DNA of 23,611 nucleotides from Bacillota bacterium (GTDB lineage Bacteria > Bacillota > Clostridia > Oscillospirales > Acutalibacteraceae). A model generated the notes under the pieces. That model saw only the letters and a program-made list of their open reading frames with translations, did no database searches and was not told where the DNA came from. The first letter of the stretch is position 1. Every line of letters starts with the position of its first letter. Location of the stretch: contig JAEZYP010000043.1 of NCBI GenBank assembly GCA_023418995.1, positions 1 through 23,611 on the forward strand, given 5' to 3'. This document shows positions 15,224 through 22,183 of the stretch, piece by piece. The position numbers were made by a program, and so were the translations under genes.

Positions 15224-15510
15224 ATGGGTTGTCGCAGAATAGAAAGTTTTTCTATTTTAACACCGTACTCCCGTATAAAATTGTATCAATGGTTGCTTCC
15301 AAGATATTTGCAAGAGTTTCTGGCGGCTCATCACAGGATATTTTACCGTCGCTCACATTCATCCTCCATGATTCATTGTGTCGCTAATACCTACATCGTG
15401 TAGGTATTACGGTAAAATATCCTTGTTCGCCGATAAACATCTGCAAATATCTCTAACCAAGCTTCCATTGATACAATTTATACTCACGTACATGTTTTGT
15501 GACAACCCAT
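15224..15510. mobile_element. 287-bp imperfectly palindromic element between convergent genes
   Basis: The ends are perfect 10-bp inverted copies, ATGGGTTGTC (15224-15233) and GACAACCCAT (15501-15510). Inward, the arms share further inverted blocks in the same order: TTGTATCAATGG (15281-15292) with 15465-15476, AGGATATTTTACCGT (15335-15349) with 15409-15423, and AATACCTAC (15386-15394) with 15400-15408 around a 5-base centre. The left arm has about 36 extra bases (15350-15385). The arms are thus diverged inverted copies of one sequence, much longer than a terminator. No clear target duplication is seen. The last base of the right repeat is also the last base of the stop codon of the hydrolase gene. 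A MITE-like palindrome or a long hairpin RNA are the options. Confidence 0.7.
15252..15356 (-). CDS. 34-codon ORF inside the palindromic element
   Basis: On the minus strand a GTG at 15356 is preceded by GGAGG with six bases between. It opens 34 codons, MSDGKISCDEPPETLANILEATIDTILYGSTVLK in two blocks (MSDGKISCDEPPETLAN, ILEATIDTILYGSTVLK), ending at TAG. An ATG two codons upstream (15362) is possible but too close to the GGAGG. The composition is protein-like: an acidic Pro-containing turn followed by an amphipathic helix. The inverted copy of this sequence in the right arm has lost the start region. I do not recognise a family. It may be a small protein of the element or the remnant of a larger transposon gene. 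Confidence 0.45.
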   Translation of the reverse strand: MSDGKISCDEPPETLANILEATIDTILYGSTVLK

Positions 15511-16097
15511 CATTCTATAAACCCTTTAATCAAATCAAAAGTCCTCTTTGCAGAAGCCTCATTGTAGACGGTTGAATAAGAATCGGCAAAGCCGTGATTA
15601 CCTTCTAATAAATGCACTTTAATGCCGGGCTTTTTAAAACCGCTGGCAAAAGCCCTTACGTTAAAGGATTTCTCATGGCTGGGGAAAAGAAGCAAAGCAG
15701 GACAAACCGGAGCTATCCCGGTGAAATCCCGTATTCTTGAGCCATAACAACAGACGACACCGGAAAAAAGACCTGCTTCACTGCAAAGCCATGCAATAGT
15801 AGCGCCAACACTAAAGCCAATCAAAAAGATACGATTATAGCTGCTCCCAAGTTGCTTGGCAAGGGCTATAACAATATCAGTTCCTTTGTAAAAACCTATA
15901 TTGTCAGAGAAGTACCTATAGGCAGTCTCTTCATCACTATAATCAAAGGGTTGTTCCAGACCACACAAATCAGGACACACAACGTCATAACCGTACAAAG
16001 CAAATCTATTGGCGGTATCTGTTATAAAACGGTTGACACCGTAAATTTCATGTATAAGAATTATTAAATCTTCTGAATTATTAATTATACTTAACAT
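15510..16097 (-). CDS. Alpha/beta hydrolase of the dienelactone hydrolase type
   Basis: The 195-residue cytosolic protein (members usually have about 230) shows the DLH layout: 'ILIHEIYGVN' with Glu17, nucleophile elbow GFSVG (Ser96, where classic dienelactone hydrolases have Cys), and 'LLEGNHGFAD' with the catalytic His168. The acid expected near 'LLLFPSHEKSF' is not an obvious Asp; Glu142 is the nearest candidate. It is probably an esterase or peptidase-like hydrolase of unknown substrate rather than an enzyme of chlorocatechol breakdown. It starts at ATG 16097 with GAGGA just upstream and runs convergent to the cellulase gene, its stop touching the palindromic element. Confidence 0.82.
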   Translation of the reverse strand: MLSIINNSEDLIILIHEIYGVNRFITDTANRFALYGYDVVCPDLCGLEQPFDYSDEETAYRYFSDNIGFYKGTDIVIALAKQLGSSYNRIFLIGFSVGATIAWLCSEAGLFSGVVCCYGSRIRDFTGIAPVCPALLLFPSHEKSFNVRAFASGFKKPGIKVHLLEGNHGFADSYSTVYNEASAKRTFDLIKGFIE

Positions 16098-16146
16098 AAT
16101 TCCTCGTCAGGCTTTATTTTCATATATAATACTACTACAAAATTTG

Positions 16147-16175
16147 TTGACACTCAAAAGTACAAAAAGTAAACT
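16147..16175 (+). promoter_or_regulatory. Promoter of the C_GCAxxG_C_C gene
   Basis: TTGACA (16147-16152) and TAAACT (16170-16175) are separated by 17 bases, about 33 bases upstream of the start codon. Confidence 0.65.
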
Positions 16176-16207
16176 TAAAATAAAATACAAAATTTAGGAG
16201 AGGGCAT

Positions 16208-16678
16208 ATGGAAACAAGATCAGAAAAGGCCCGGCAGCTGTTTGAAAATGGATATAACTGCTCACAGGCGGTCTTTGGAGCTTTTTGCGATGACATAGGA
16301 ATAGAATTTAAAAGTGCTTTAAGAATAGCATCCTCCTTCGGTGGCGGAATGGGAAGGCTAAGAGAGGTCTGTGGTGCTGTGAGCGGCATGTTCATGGTTG
16401 CAGGCATAATTTACGGATATGATGAACCCAAGGATAATGAAGCAAAAAAAGAACATTACAGGCTCATACAGGAGCTTGCTCAAAGGTTTATAAACGTAAA
16501 TGGAACAATAGTTTGCAGAGAACTGCTGGGACTGGGAAAGGGGCCAGATAACCCTATTCCGGAGGAAAGAACGGAGAGCTATTATAAAAGACGTCCCTGT
16601 GCTGAATATGTAAAGTGTGCCGCCGAGATAATGGAGCAATACATAAGTCAGAAAAAAGCAGAGGCTTTGTCAGAATGA
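16208..16678 (+). CDS. C_GCAxxG_C_C family redox protein
   Basis: The 156-residue protein carries the full cysteine pattern of this family: Cys18 in YNCSQAVFGAF with Cys27, Cys55 in VCGAVSGMFMVAG (the GCAxxG-like element), Cys103 in IVCREL, Cys131 in RRPCAEYV and Cys137. Members are thought to be redox-active or metal-binding proteins and are common in anaerobes; no reaction is established. TTTAGGAGAG lies just before the ATG. It is convergent with the metal ATPase gene and shares a terminator with it. The Cys content and this neighbourhood fit a role in metal or thiol handling, which is inference. Confidence 0.9.
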   Translation: METRSEKARQLFENGYNCSQAVFGAFCDDIGIEFKSALRIASSFGGGMGRLREVCGAVSGMFMVAGIIYGYDEPKDNEAKKEHYRLIQELAQRFINVNGTIVCRELLGLGKGPDNPIPEERTESYYKRRPCAEYVKCAAEIMEQYISQKKAEALSE

Positions 16679-16691
16679 CACCTCCGCTTTT
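16654..16691. terminator. Bidirectional terminator between the C_GCAxxG_C_C gene and the metal ATPase gene
   Basis: AAAAGCAGAGG (16654-16664) pairs with CCTCCGCTTTT (16681-16691) with one mismatch, and the stem is continued by TGTCA/TGACA (16668-16672 with 16676-16680). An A run on one side and a T run on the other let it work for both strands. It overlaps the stop codon of the rightward gene. Confidence 0.75.
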
Positions 16692-16707
16692 AAACTTACT
16701 ATTAAAT

Positions 16708-18564
16708 TTATTTAAATTTATTATCTACTCTTAAAGCTCTTGCAGAGTTGAGAATAGCTATCACCGACACTCCAACATCTGCAAACACAGCCTCCCAAAG
16801 AGTTGATATCCCGAAGGCACCCATTGCCAAAACAATTGCCTTTACTCCAAGAGCAAAAACTATATTCTGATTAACTATGCGAAGGGTCTTCTTGGAAATA
16901 GCGATGGCAGTTGCTATTTTGGAAGGTTCATCATTCATAATAACCACATCAGCTGCTTCTATAGCAGCGTCAGAACCAAGGCCTCCCATTGCAATTCCTA
17001 TATCTGCCCTTGAAAGAACAGGAGCATCATTTATACCGTCCCCTGCAAAAGCCAGATTACCTTTTGGAGATTTTTCAGCAAGGAGCTTTTCAACCTTTTC
17101 AACCTTGTCTATTGGAAGAAGTTCAGTGTATACCTCATCAAGACCCAGAGTTTTGGCAACTGCTTCACCAACATCCTTAGCATCTCCCGTGAGCATTACG
17201 GTCTTATGTATACCGCATGCTTTAAGTTTTGCAATGGCTGAGGCTGAATCTTCCTTTATTTCATCTGAAATAACTATATATCCTGCGTAAATATCGTTTA
17301 TTGTTACGTGAACAACTGTCCCAACCGTTTTATTATGAGAATAAGTTGCCCCGACTTTATCCATTAACTTGGAATTGCCTGCATATACTGTTTTCCCGTC
17401 AATAACTGCCTTGACACCATGTCCGGGTATTTCTTCAACATCTGTAATTCTGGAATTATCAATTTCAGAATTTAAAGCATTTTTTAAAGACTGAGAAATC
17501 GGATGATTTGAATAGCTTTCAGCATGGGCGGTAAGCTCCAATAATTCAGTATCTGAAATACCTACGGGATTAATCTCAGTAACCTTAAAGGTTCCTTTTG
17601 TAAGGGTTCCTGTTTTATCAAAAACAACCAGTTCCGTATCGGCAAGAGCTTCCAGATAGTTTCCGCCCTTTATGAGAATCCCAAGTTTTGAGGCTCCGCC
17701 AATACCTCCGAAGAAGCCCAGAGGAATAGAAATTACAAGAGCGCAGGGACAGGAAACAACCAGAAAAGTTAATGCCCTGTAAATCCAGTCACTGAAGGTT
17801 GCTCCCGGAACAAGAAGCGGTGGCACAACTGCAAGAATGACTGCCACTATAACAACAACTGGAGTGTAATACCTTGCAAATCTGGTAATAAAATTCTCAC
17901 GCTTTGCTTTTTTGTTGCTTGCATTTTCTACCAAATCAAGAATTTTAGAGACGGTGGATTCACCAAACTCTTTGGCGACTTCAATTGTAAGAAGACCATT
18001 AAGATTTATACATCCGCTCAAAACCTCGCTGCCCACATCAATCTCCCTTGGAACAGATTCCCCTGTTAATGCAGAGGTATCAACCAAAGAATGGCCTTCA
18101 ATGACTTTACCGTCAAGAGGTATCTTTTCGCCGGCTTTAACAACTATAATCTCATTTATGGAAACTTCCTCAGGGTCTACCGTAACAAGCTCCCCATTCC
18201 GCTTAACATTTGCATAATCAGGGCGTATGTCCATTAATGAAGATATGGATTTTCTGGAGCGGTTAACGGCATAATCCTGAAACATTTCTCCAACTTGGTA
18301 AAAAAGCATTACGGAAACAGCTTCGGGATACTCTCCTACAAAAAATGCTCCGACTGTTGCAATACTCATTAAAAAGTTTTCATCAAATACCTGACCGTGA
18401 AATATATTCCTAATAGCTTTCCATAAAACATCTCCGCCGATTATAAAATAGGCTGCAAGAAAAAAAGCAAGATTAATATAGGGCGGAAATGATACTGCTG
18501 CTGCAATTATCAAAACCAAAGCTCCCGCACCTATACGAATTAGTTCCTTTTTAGCTTTGCTCAT
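16708..18564 (-). CDS. P1B-type metal-exporting ATPase (Zn/Cd/Pb type)
   Basis: The 618-residue inner membrane pump has all P-type motifs: TGES (167-170), metal-site SCPC in the sixth helix (271-274), phosphorylated Asp316 in DKTGTLT, the HP pair (354-355) and GDGINDAP (508-515). An Asp in 'FADVGVSVIAILNSARAL' (Asp596) in the last helix is the mark of Zn/Cd/Pb rather than copper pumps. No metal-binding domain precedes the first helix; that domain is encoded separately by the gene just upstream. The frame is open to an ATG at 18615, but the ATG at 18564 has AGGAG six bases before it. It is the last gene of the ArsR-HMA-ATPase operon. Confidence 0.93.
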   Translation of the reverse strand: MSKAKKELIRIGAGALVLIIAAAVSFPPYINLAFFLAAYFIIGGDVLWKAIRNIFHGQVFDENFLMSIATVGAFFVGEYPEAVSVMLFYQVGEMFQDYAVNRSRKSISSLMDIRPDYANVKRNGELVTVDPEEVSINEIIVVKAGEKIPLDGKVIEGHSLVDTSALTGESVPREIDVGSEVLSGCINLNGLLTIEVAKEFGESTVSKILDLVENASNKKAKRENFITRFARYYTPVVVIVAVILAVVPPLLVPGATFSDWIYRALTFLVVSCPCALVISIPLGFFGGIGGASKLGILIKGGNYLEALADTELVVFDKTGTLTKGTFKVTEINPVGISDTELLELTAHAESYSNHPISQSLKNALNSEIDNSRITDVEEIPGHGVKAVIDGKTVYAGNSKLMDKVGATYSHNKTVGTVVHVTINDIYAGYIVISDEIKEDSASAIAKLKACGIHKTVMLTGDAKDVGEAVAKTLGLDEVYTELLPIDKVEKVEKLLAEKSPKGNLAFAGDGINDAPVLSRADIGIAMGGLGSDAAIEAADVVIMNDEPSKIATAIAISKKTLRIVNQNIVFALGVKAIVLAMGAFGISTLWEAVFADVGVSVIAILNSARALRVDNKFK

Positions 18565-18596
18565 AAAAATCTCCTTGTAAATAAAAGTCACCGGTG

Positions 18597-18815
18597 TTAC
18601 ATCTTTACAATACAATCAGGCTCAATTTTTTTTATGATTTTCTGAACTGATGCCATAACATCGTCAAAACCCTCATCAACTGCATCGATAGTAAGCTTTT
18701 GCATCATAAAGTTTACAGTGGCACTATTAACCCCATCTAACTTACCAATTTCTCTTTCCATTTTAGAAGCACAGTTTGCACACCCTAAATTATTAAGTCT
18801 GTAATTTTTTTTCAT
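18597..18815 (-). CDS. Free-standing heavy-metal-associated (HMA) domain protein
   Basis: This 72-residue protein is a single ferredoxin-like HMA domain with the metal-binding GCANC motif (Cys12 and Cys15), the 'LDGVNSATVNFMMQKLTI' second strand and a C-terminal Cys68. It would bind Zn(II) or Cd(II) and pass it to the pump encoded 32 bases downstream, replacing the domain usually fused to such pumps. The frame is open to 18878, inside the regulator gene, but the ATG at 18815 has a GGGGGT box upstream and gives the normal domain start. Confidence 0.88.
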   Translation of the reverse strand: MKKNYRLNNLGCANCASKMEREIGKLDGVNSATVNFMMQKLTIDAVDEGFDDVMASVQKIIKKIEPDCIVKM

Positions 18816-18846
18816 AATAAATACCCCCTTGTTGTTATTCCTCAAA

Positions 18847-19209
18847 TTATTCCTCAATATGTTCAAAACCCTGATCAATTATTGTTCTTACATGTGAATC
18901 TGACAATGAATAAAAAATAGTCTTTCCGTCACGCCTTGATTTAACCAGCTTTGCCTGCTTTAATATACGCAACTGGTGAGAAATAGCTGACTGACTCATA
19001 TTCAGCAGTTGAGCAATATCGCAGACACACATTTCTGCTTGAAAAAGGACATACAGAATTTTGATTCTTGTTGTATCACCGAAAACTTTAAACAGTTCCG
19101 CAAGATCATATAACTGAGTTTCTTCAGGCAAATGTGACAGTACCTGATCTATCACATTCTCATGAAGACATATATACTCACAGCGTTCAATATCCTTTTC
19201 TGTATTCAT
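18847..19209 (-). CDS. ArsR/SmtB-family metal-responsive repressor (CadC-like)
   Basis: The 120-residue winged-helix dimer releases DNA on binding metal. The recognition helix lies in 'CDIAQLLNMSQSAISHQLRILKQAKLVKSRRDGKTIFYSL'. Two metal sites can be read. The first is the CadC-type alpha3N site: Cys61 and Cys63 in EMCVCDIA plus N-terminal Cys10 and Cys14. The second is the alpha5 site: Asp104, His106 in DSHVR and His117, Glu120 at the C-terminus. Having both resembles CadC of staphylococcal pI258, which senses Cd/Pb through the first. It heads the operon, and its own operator sits at the promoter upstream. Confidence 0.93.
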   Translation of the reverse strand: MNTEKDIERCEYICLHENVIDQVLSHLPEETQLYDLAELFKVFGDTTRIKILYVLFQAEMCVCDIAQLLNMSQSAISHQLRILKQAKLVKSRRDGKTIFYSLSDSHVRTIIDQGFEHIEE

Positions 19210-19254
19210 ATAACCTTCCTTTCTTAGTACAAGTTAAATGTATAACTACATACG

Positions 19255-19309
19255 TTCATATGAATGATTGTTCATATATAATAATATACCTTGATTTTTA
19301 GAATGTCAA
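19255..19309 (-). promoter_or_regulatory. Promoter and operator of the metal-export operon
   Basis: On the minus strand TTGACA (19304-19309) and TATTAT (19281-19286) are 17 bases apart. Just downstream is the perfect dyad ATATGAA-N6-TTCATAT (19258-19277), which matches the ArsR/SmtB operator type, and a second overlapping palindrome TTCATATGAA (19255-19264). Binding there would cover the transcription start. Confidence 0.88.
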
Positions 19310-19433
19310 CCAGAAATTTTCAAAAATAAACCAATTATTTTACATAAAATTTCTTAGTAATTGATGTTGTACAAGCCCCAAATGAAATTTGGTTGCATAT
19401 TATGCAATAAAAAGTTAATTTGGAGTGATTTTT

Positions 19434-20243
19434 TTGGCTAAATTTCATATCGGAGATATTGTTATCAGAAGGTCTTATGGCGGAGACATACTTTTTAGGG
19501 TAGTAAACATAAAAACAAACTTTAACGGATTGGAGTCCTATGTACTAAGAGGTTTGTCATACAGAATCGAAGCTGATTCACAAGGGGATGACCTTGTCAA
19601 GCAGGATGCAAGGATAGCATATACCAGGGCAATAAATGAGCTTGATCAGACAAAGAAAAGCATTGATTGTTGCAGGCCTGTATTCAAAACATTTTTGTCG
19701 AGAATCAAGCACAGACCGGGTAGGATACTGCATATAGATTCTGCTGAGGATTTTATGAGCCAATGTTTAGACTTCTATAAGAAGAGTAAGATTAGTTGTT
19801 CCGGTAAATGGGTAAGTGAAAACAGGCAACCTTCAGTAGTAAAGCAATATCTGGAGGCATACAATCCGGATATATTGGTGCTGACGGGACATGACGGTTT
19901 GAAAAAAGGCGCAAGTAATTTACAATCCTTGGATAGCTACGCCAATTCATCATACTTTATTGAAGCCGTAAGAATAGCCAGAGCATATGAGTCCGATCCT
20001 GATAAGTTGTGTATATTTGCAGGAGCATGTCAGTCATATTATGAAGCAATTATGCAAGCGGGAGCCAATTTTGCCAGTTCTCCCAAAAGAATACTGATAA
20101 ATGCTTTGGACCCTGCAATTGTTGCACAGAAAGTGTCCGTTACAGACAATTCGGTTGTACTTGCATCTAAGTCAGTAATAGAATTGACAATTACAGGCAG
20201 TTCCGGTATAGGAGGAAGAGATACAAGAGGGCAGATGAGATAA
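19434..20243 (+). CDS. yabG: Sporulation-specific protease YabG
   Basis: YabG is a protease made in the mother cell of sporulating Firmicutes that trims spore coat proteins and, in Clostridioides difficile, germination proteins. The sequence shows the YabG N-terminus 'AKFHIGDIVIRRSYGGDILFRV', 'DILVLTGHDG' (His153), and 'CIFAGACQSYYEAI' (Cys199). The conserved His and Cys are candidate catalytic residues, which is inference. The C-terminus 'GGRDTRGQMR' is also characteristic. The start is most likely the TTG at 19434 (GGAG eight bases upstream), giving 269 residues; a GTG at 19425 overlaps the ribosome binding site. It is a single gene, with no sigma-A promoter seen just upstream; sigma-E/K control is expected. 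Confidence 0.95.
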   Translation: MAKFHIGDIVIRRSYGGDILFRVVNIKTNFNGLESYVLRGLSYRIEADSQGDDLVKQDARIAYTRAINELDQTKKSIDCCRPVFKTFLSRIKHRPGRILHIDSAEDFMSQCLDFYKKSKISCSGKWVSENRQPSVVKQYLEAYNPDILVLTGHDGLKKGASNLQSLDSYANSSYFIEAVRIARAYESDPDKLCIFAGACQSYYEAIMQAGANFASSPKRILINALDPAIVAQKVSVTDNSVVLASKSVIELTITGSSGIGGRDTRGQMR

Positions 20244-20280
20244 ATTGTCAAAGAGCAGTCAGATTATTAAATACAGTAAA

Positions 20281-20321
20281 AAAGAGTTTGCTAGTTAATA
20301 ATATCAGCAGACTCTTTTTTT
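20281..20321 (+). terminator. Terminator of yabG
   Basis: AAAGAGTTTGCT (20281-20292) pairs with AGCAGACTCTTT with one T-G wobble; seven Ts follow. Confidence 0.88.
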
Positions 20322-20329
20322 ATGTATAA

Positions 20330-20362
20330 AAAAAATGCCCGGCGTAAAGCCGGAGCATTTTT
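20330..20362. terminator. Second hairpin with A and T runs after yabG
   Basis: AAATGC-C-CCGGC-type arms pair with GCCGG-A-GCATTT around GTAAA, flanked by an A run and five Ts, so it could act in either direction. It is a back-up terminator or one for leftward transcription. Confidence 0.7.
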
Positions 20363-20444
20363 AGGGGGTTAAAATGTATTTTGTGGGGTCAGTTATAGTT
20401 ATTGCCTTATTTAGATTTTCTTATACATTTATACTAAAATAAAA

Positions 20445-20481
20445 AGAATATATATATTCTAAAAAGTGTTCATGATATAAT
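20445..20481 (+). promoter_or_regulatory. Promoter-region palindrome before the Ser-rich protein operon
   Basis: A perfect 16-bp palindrome AGAATATATATATTCT (20445-20460) lies over the expected -35 position of a TATAAT box (20476-20481). No good -35 box is present (TATATT at the right distance), so activation or repression at the palindrome is plausible. The low sequence complexity makes chance possible. Confidence 0.4.
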
Positions 20482-20537
20482 ACTAAAAATAATACTAATT
20501 TTACATGTAAATACATTTAAAAATGTGAGGGATAGCT

Positions 20538-21536
20538 GTGAAAAAAAGAATATTAGCCATACTGCTTATTTTTGCATTTGTTTCTGCTTCATTTATAGGA
20601 GTTGATGCAAAAGGTGCTCGTTCTTTCGGCAGAAGCAGCAGCAAGTCGTTTTCAAAATCTTTCAGTAGTAGTAAGAGTTCTTCATCAAGGAGCTCCGGTC
20701 TTTTTAGTTCGTCTAAAGCGAAAAGCAGCACTTCGAAAAGCAGCTCGAAAAGCTTTAGCCTATTCGGTTCGTCAAAATCCAAAGGCAGCAATTCCAGGAG
20801 TGTACCGGGCTCAAAATCTTATACCGACTCATCAAGCAAGAAAGCCAATACCTCGGGGTTTACTGCAAAGGCAGCTTCAAAAAAGAAATCCTATATGCAG
20901 GATACCTACAAGAGTCAGGTTTCAAGTAAAAGTTACAAAACCTATAAGCAAAAATTGAACAGTCAACAGCAAAAGGTTTATAATGACTCTATGAAAAAAA
21001 GCTATGGCTCAAGTTCAAGGAAAATGAATTTTGAGGATGCAATGAGAACCCGATCCTCCAGAATAAATGTTTTCAACAACAGGCCAATATTTATCAACGT
21101 AAACAGATCTATGTTCGGAAGTCCTTTTTCTTACGGATATGCATATGTTGGCCCTTGGGATTTGTGGTTTCTGATGAGGGCATCGGATTTGTTTTGGTAT
21201 CATCATTGGAATGAAATTTCTCCTTATAGGAGCTATTTTGATCAAAACCAGTACCAAAAGTTGGAGAACAGGGTAAGCCAGTTGGAGAATCAGGGAGTAC
21301 AAAGAGACCCTAACTATATGGAAGAAGGGGTTGACCCGGATTTACAGCTTTCAGAGCAATATCAGGAAAAGAATCCTGACAACGTATATTATACCGATAA
21401 GTATCCTACAAATTCATCCAGAAATACCGGAGCAGTTGTGGTAGTTATCATTATAACGTCGGTAGCGTTGATAATTGTAATAAGAAAACTGTCAAAGCCA
21501 AAACCTAAAAAGTCCCGCCAAAGCAGGATATATTAG
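20538..21536 (+). CDS. Ser/Lys-rich exported protein with C-terminal membrane anchor
   Basis: I do not recognise the family. The 332-residue product has a signal peptide (1-24) and a low-complexity Ser/Lys/Arg/Phe segment (about 28-105, with repeated SFS, SKS and FGSSKS units). An aromatic stretch follows (about 195-235: 'YGYAYVGPWDLWFLMRASDLFWYHHWNEISPY'), then a short coiled-coil-like segment (237-251), one transmembrane helix (297-315) and a basic tail. It would therefore sit on the outside of the membrane with a short cytosolic end. The start is GTG at 20538 with GAGGGA upstream. It is the first of three closely spaced genes, followed by an unknown cytosolic protein and a DUF350 membrane protein. 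Confidence 0.8.
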   Translation: MKKRILAILLIFAFVSASFIGVDAKGARSFGRSSSKSFSKSFSSSKSSSSRSSGLFSSSKAKSSTSKSSSKSFSLFGSSKSKGSNSRSVPGSKSYTDSSSKKANTSGFTAKAASKKKSYMQDTYKSQVSSKSYKTYKQKLNSQQQKVYNDSMKKSYGSSSRKMNFEDAMRTRSSRINVFNNRPIFINVNRSMFGSPFSYGYAYVGPWDLWFLMRASDLFWYHHWNEISPYRSYFDQNQYQKLENRVSQLENQGVQRDPNYMEEGVDPDLQLSEQYQEKNPDNVYYTDKYPTNSSRNTGAVVVVIIITSVALIIVIRKLSKPKPKKSRQSRIY

Positions 21537-21564
21537 AAATAAAACTTTAATGGAATAGGACGTG

Positions 21565-22164
21565 ATGTCGGTGTTCGGTTTCAAAAAAAAAGATGGACAG
21601 GATATACTGAACCCATTGAACATAAATAAAAACTCAATGGTAGAATTTAAACTCAAGGAACTTGAGGAACAGGGTTTTTTTACTTTTGGTAAAATAATTC
21701 AAATGGATGTAGGCCGGAGGCCTTTTACCAGATACCTTGTTTATTCCCGGTCTGAAGAGACGGAGTATGTTTTTGAGGTATACACGGGTGAAGAGGACGG
21801 TCAAATGGAAACATACCTTTACTTTCTGGATGACACTGTTCCGTTTTCAGAAGAATTTTTGGATGTTGTAGGTCAGAAGAGTATAACCACTCCTGACGGC
21901 ACAGAGTATGAAAGATGTACAATGCCGGAATATGATTACAGGATAGACGGCGTACAGGGGTCTCTGAAGGTTTATGATCTGGAATCTGAAAAAATAGAAT
22001 ATGAATCAGAAGTTGAGGTATGGGACTATCAGAGAGATGCAGAAGGGATTACAGAGTATCTTAACATTGAAATGCTTAAAACTAATGGAATGTTCAGAAT
22101 ATTTATAGGTCAGAGGTTTGAGGGGTCACTTTACAAGGTTTACCAAGGAATGGAAGAAAAATAG
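21565..22164 (+). CDS. Unknown cytosolic protein encoded beside a DUF350 gene
   Basis: The 199-residue acidic protein has no signal peptide or membrane segment. It reads as an alternating beta-rich fold: 'MVEFKLKELEEQGFFTFGKIIQMDVGRRPFTRYLVYSRSEETEYVFEVYTGEEDGQMETYLYFLDDTVPFSEEFLDVVG', then two more strands-and-turns blocks. The arrangement of a soluble beta protein with a DUF350 membrane protein recalls the E. coli yjfK-yjfL pair and DUF4178/DUF350 pairs of bacilli, but I cannot assign it to either family. The start is the ATG at 21565 (AGGA upstream); a GTG at 21562 is also possible. It lies 28 bases after the previous gene and 19 before the next. Confidence 0.78.
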   Translation: MSVFGFKKKDGQDILNPLNINKNSMVEFKLKELEEQGFFTFGKIIQMDVGRRPFTRYLVYSRSEETEYVFEVYTGEEDGQMETYLYFLDDTVPFSEEFLDVVGQKSITTPDGTEYERCTMPEYDYRIDGVQGSLKVYDLESEKIEYESEVEVWDYQRDAEGITEYLNIEMLKTNGMFRIFIGQRFEGSLYKVYQGMEEK

Positions 22165-22183
22165 CTTTTAGGAGGATAATAGG

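Noticed and set aside
18565..18615. Longer N-terminus for the metal ATPase
   Set aside because: It would overlap the HMA gene end, has no good ribosome binding site, and the ATG at 18564 is preceded by AGGAG.
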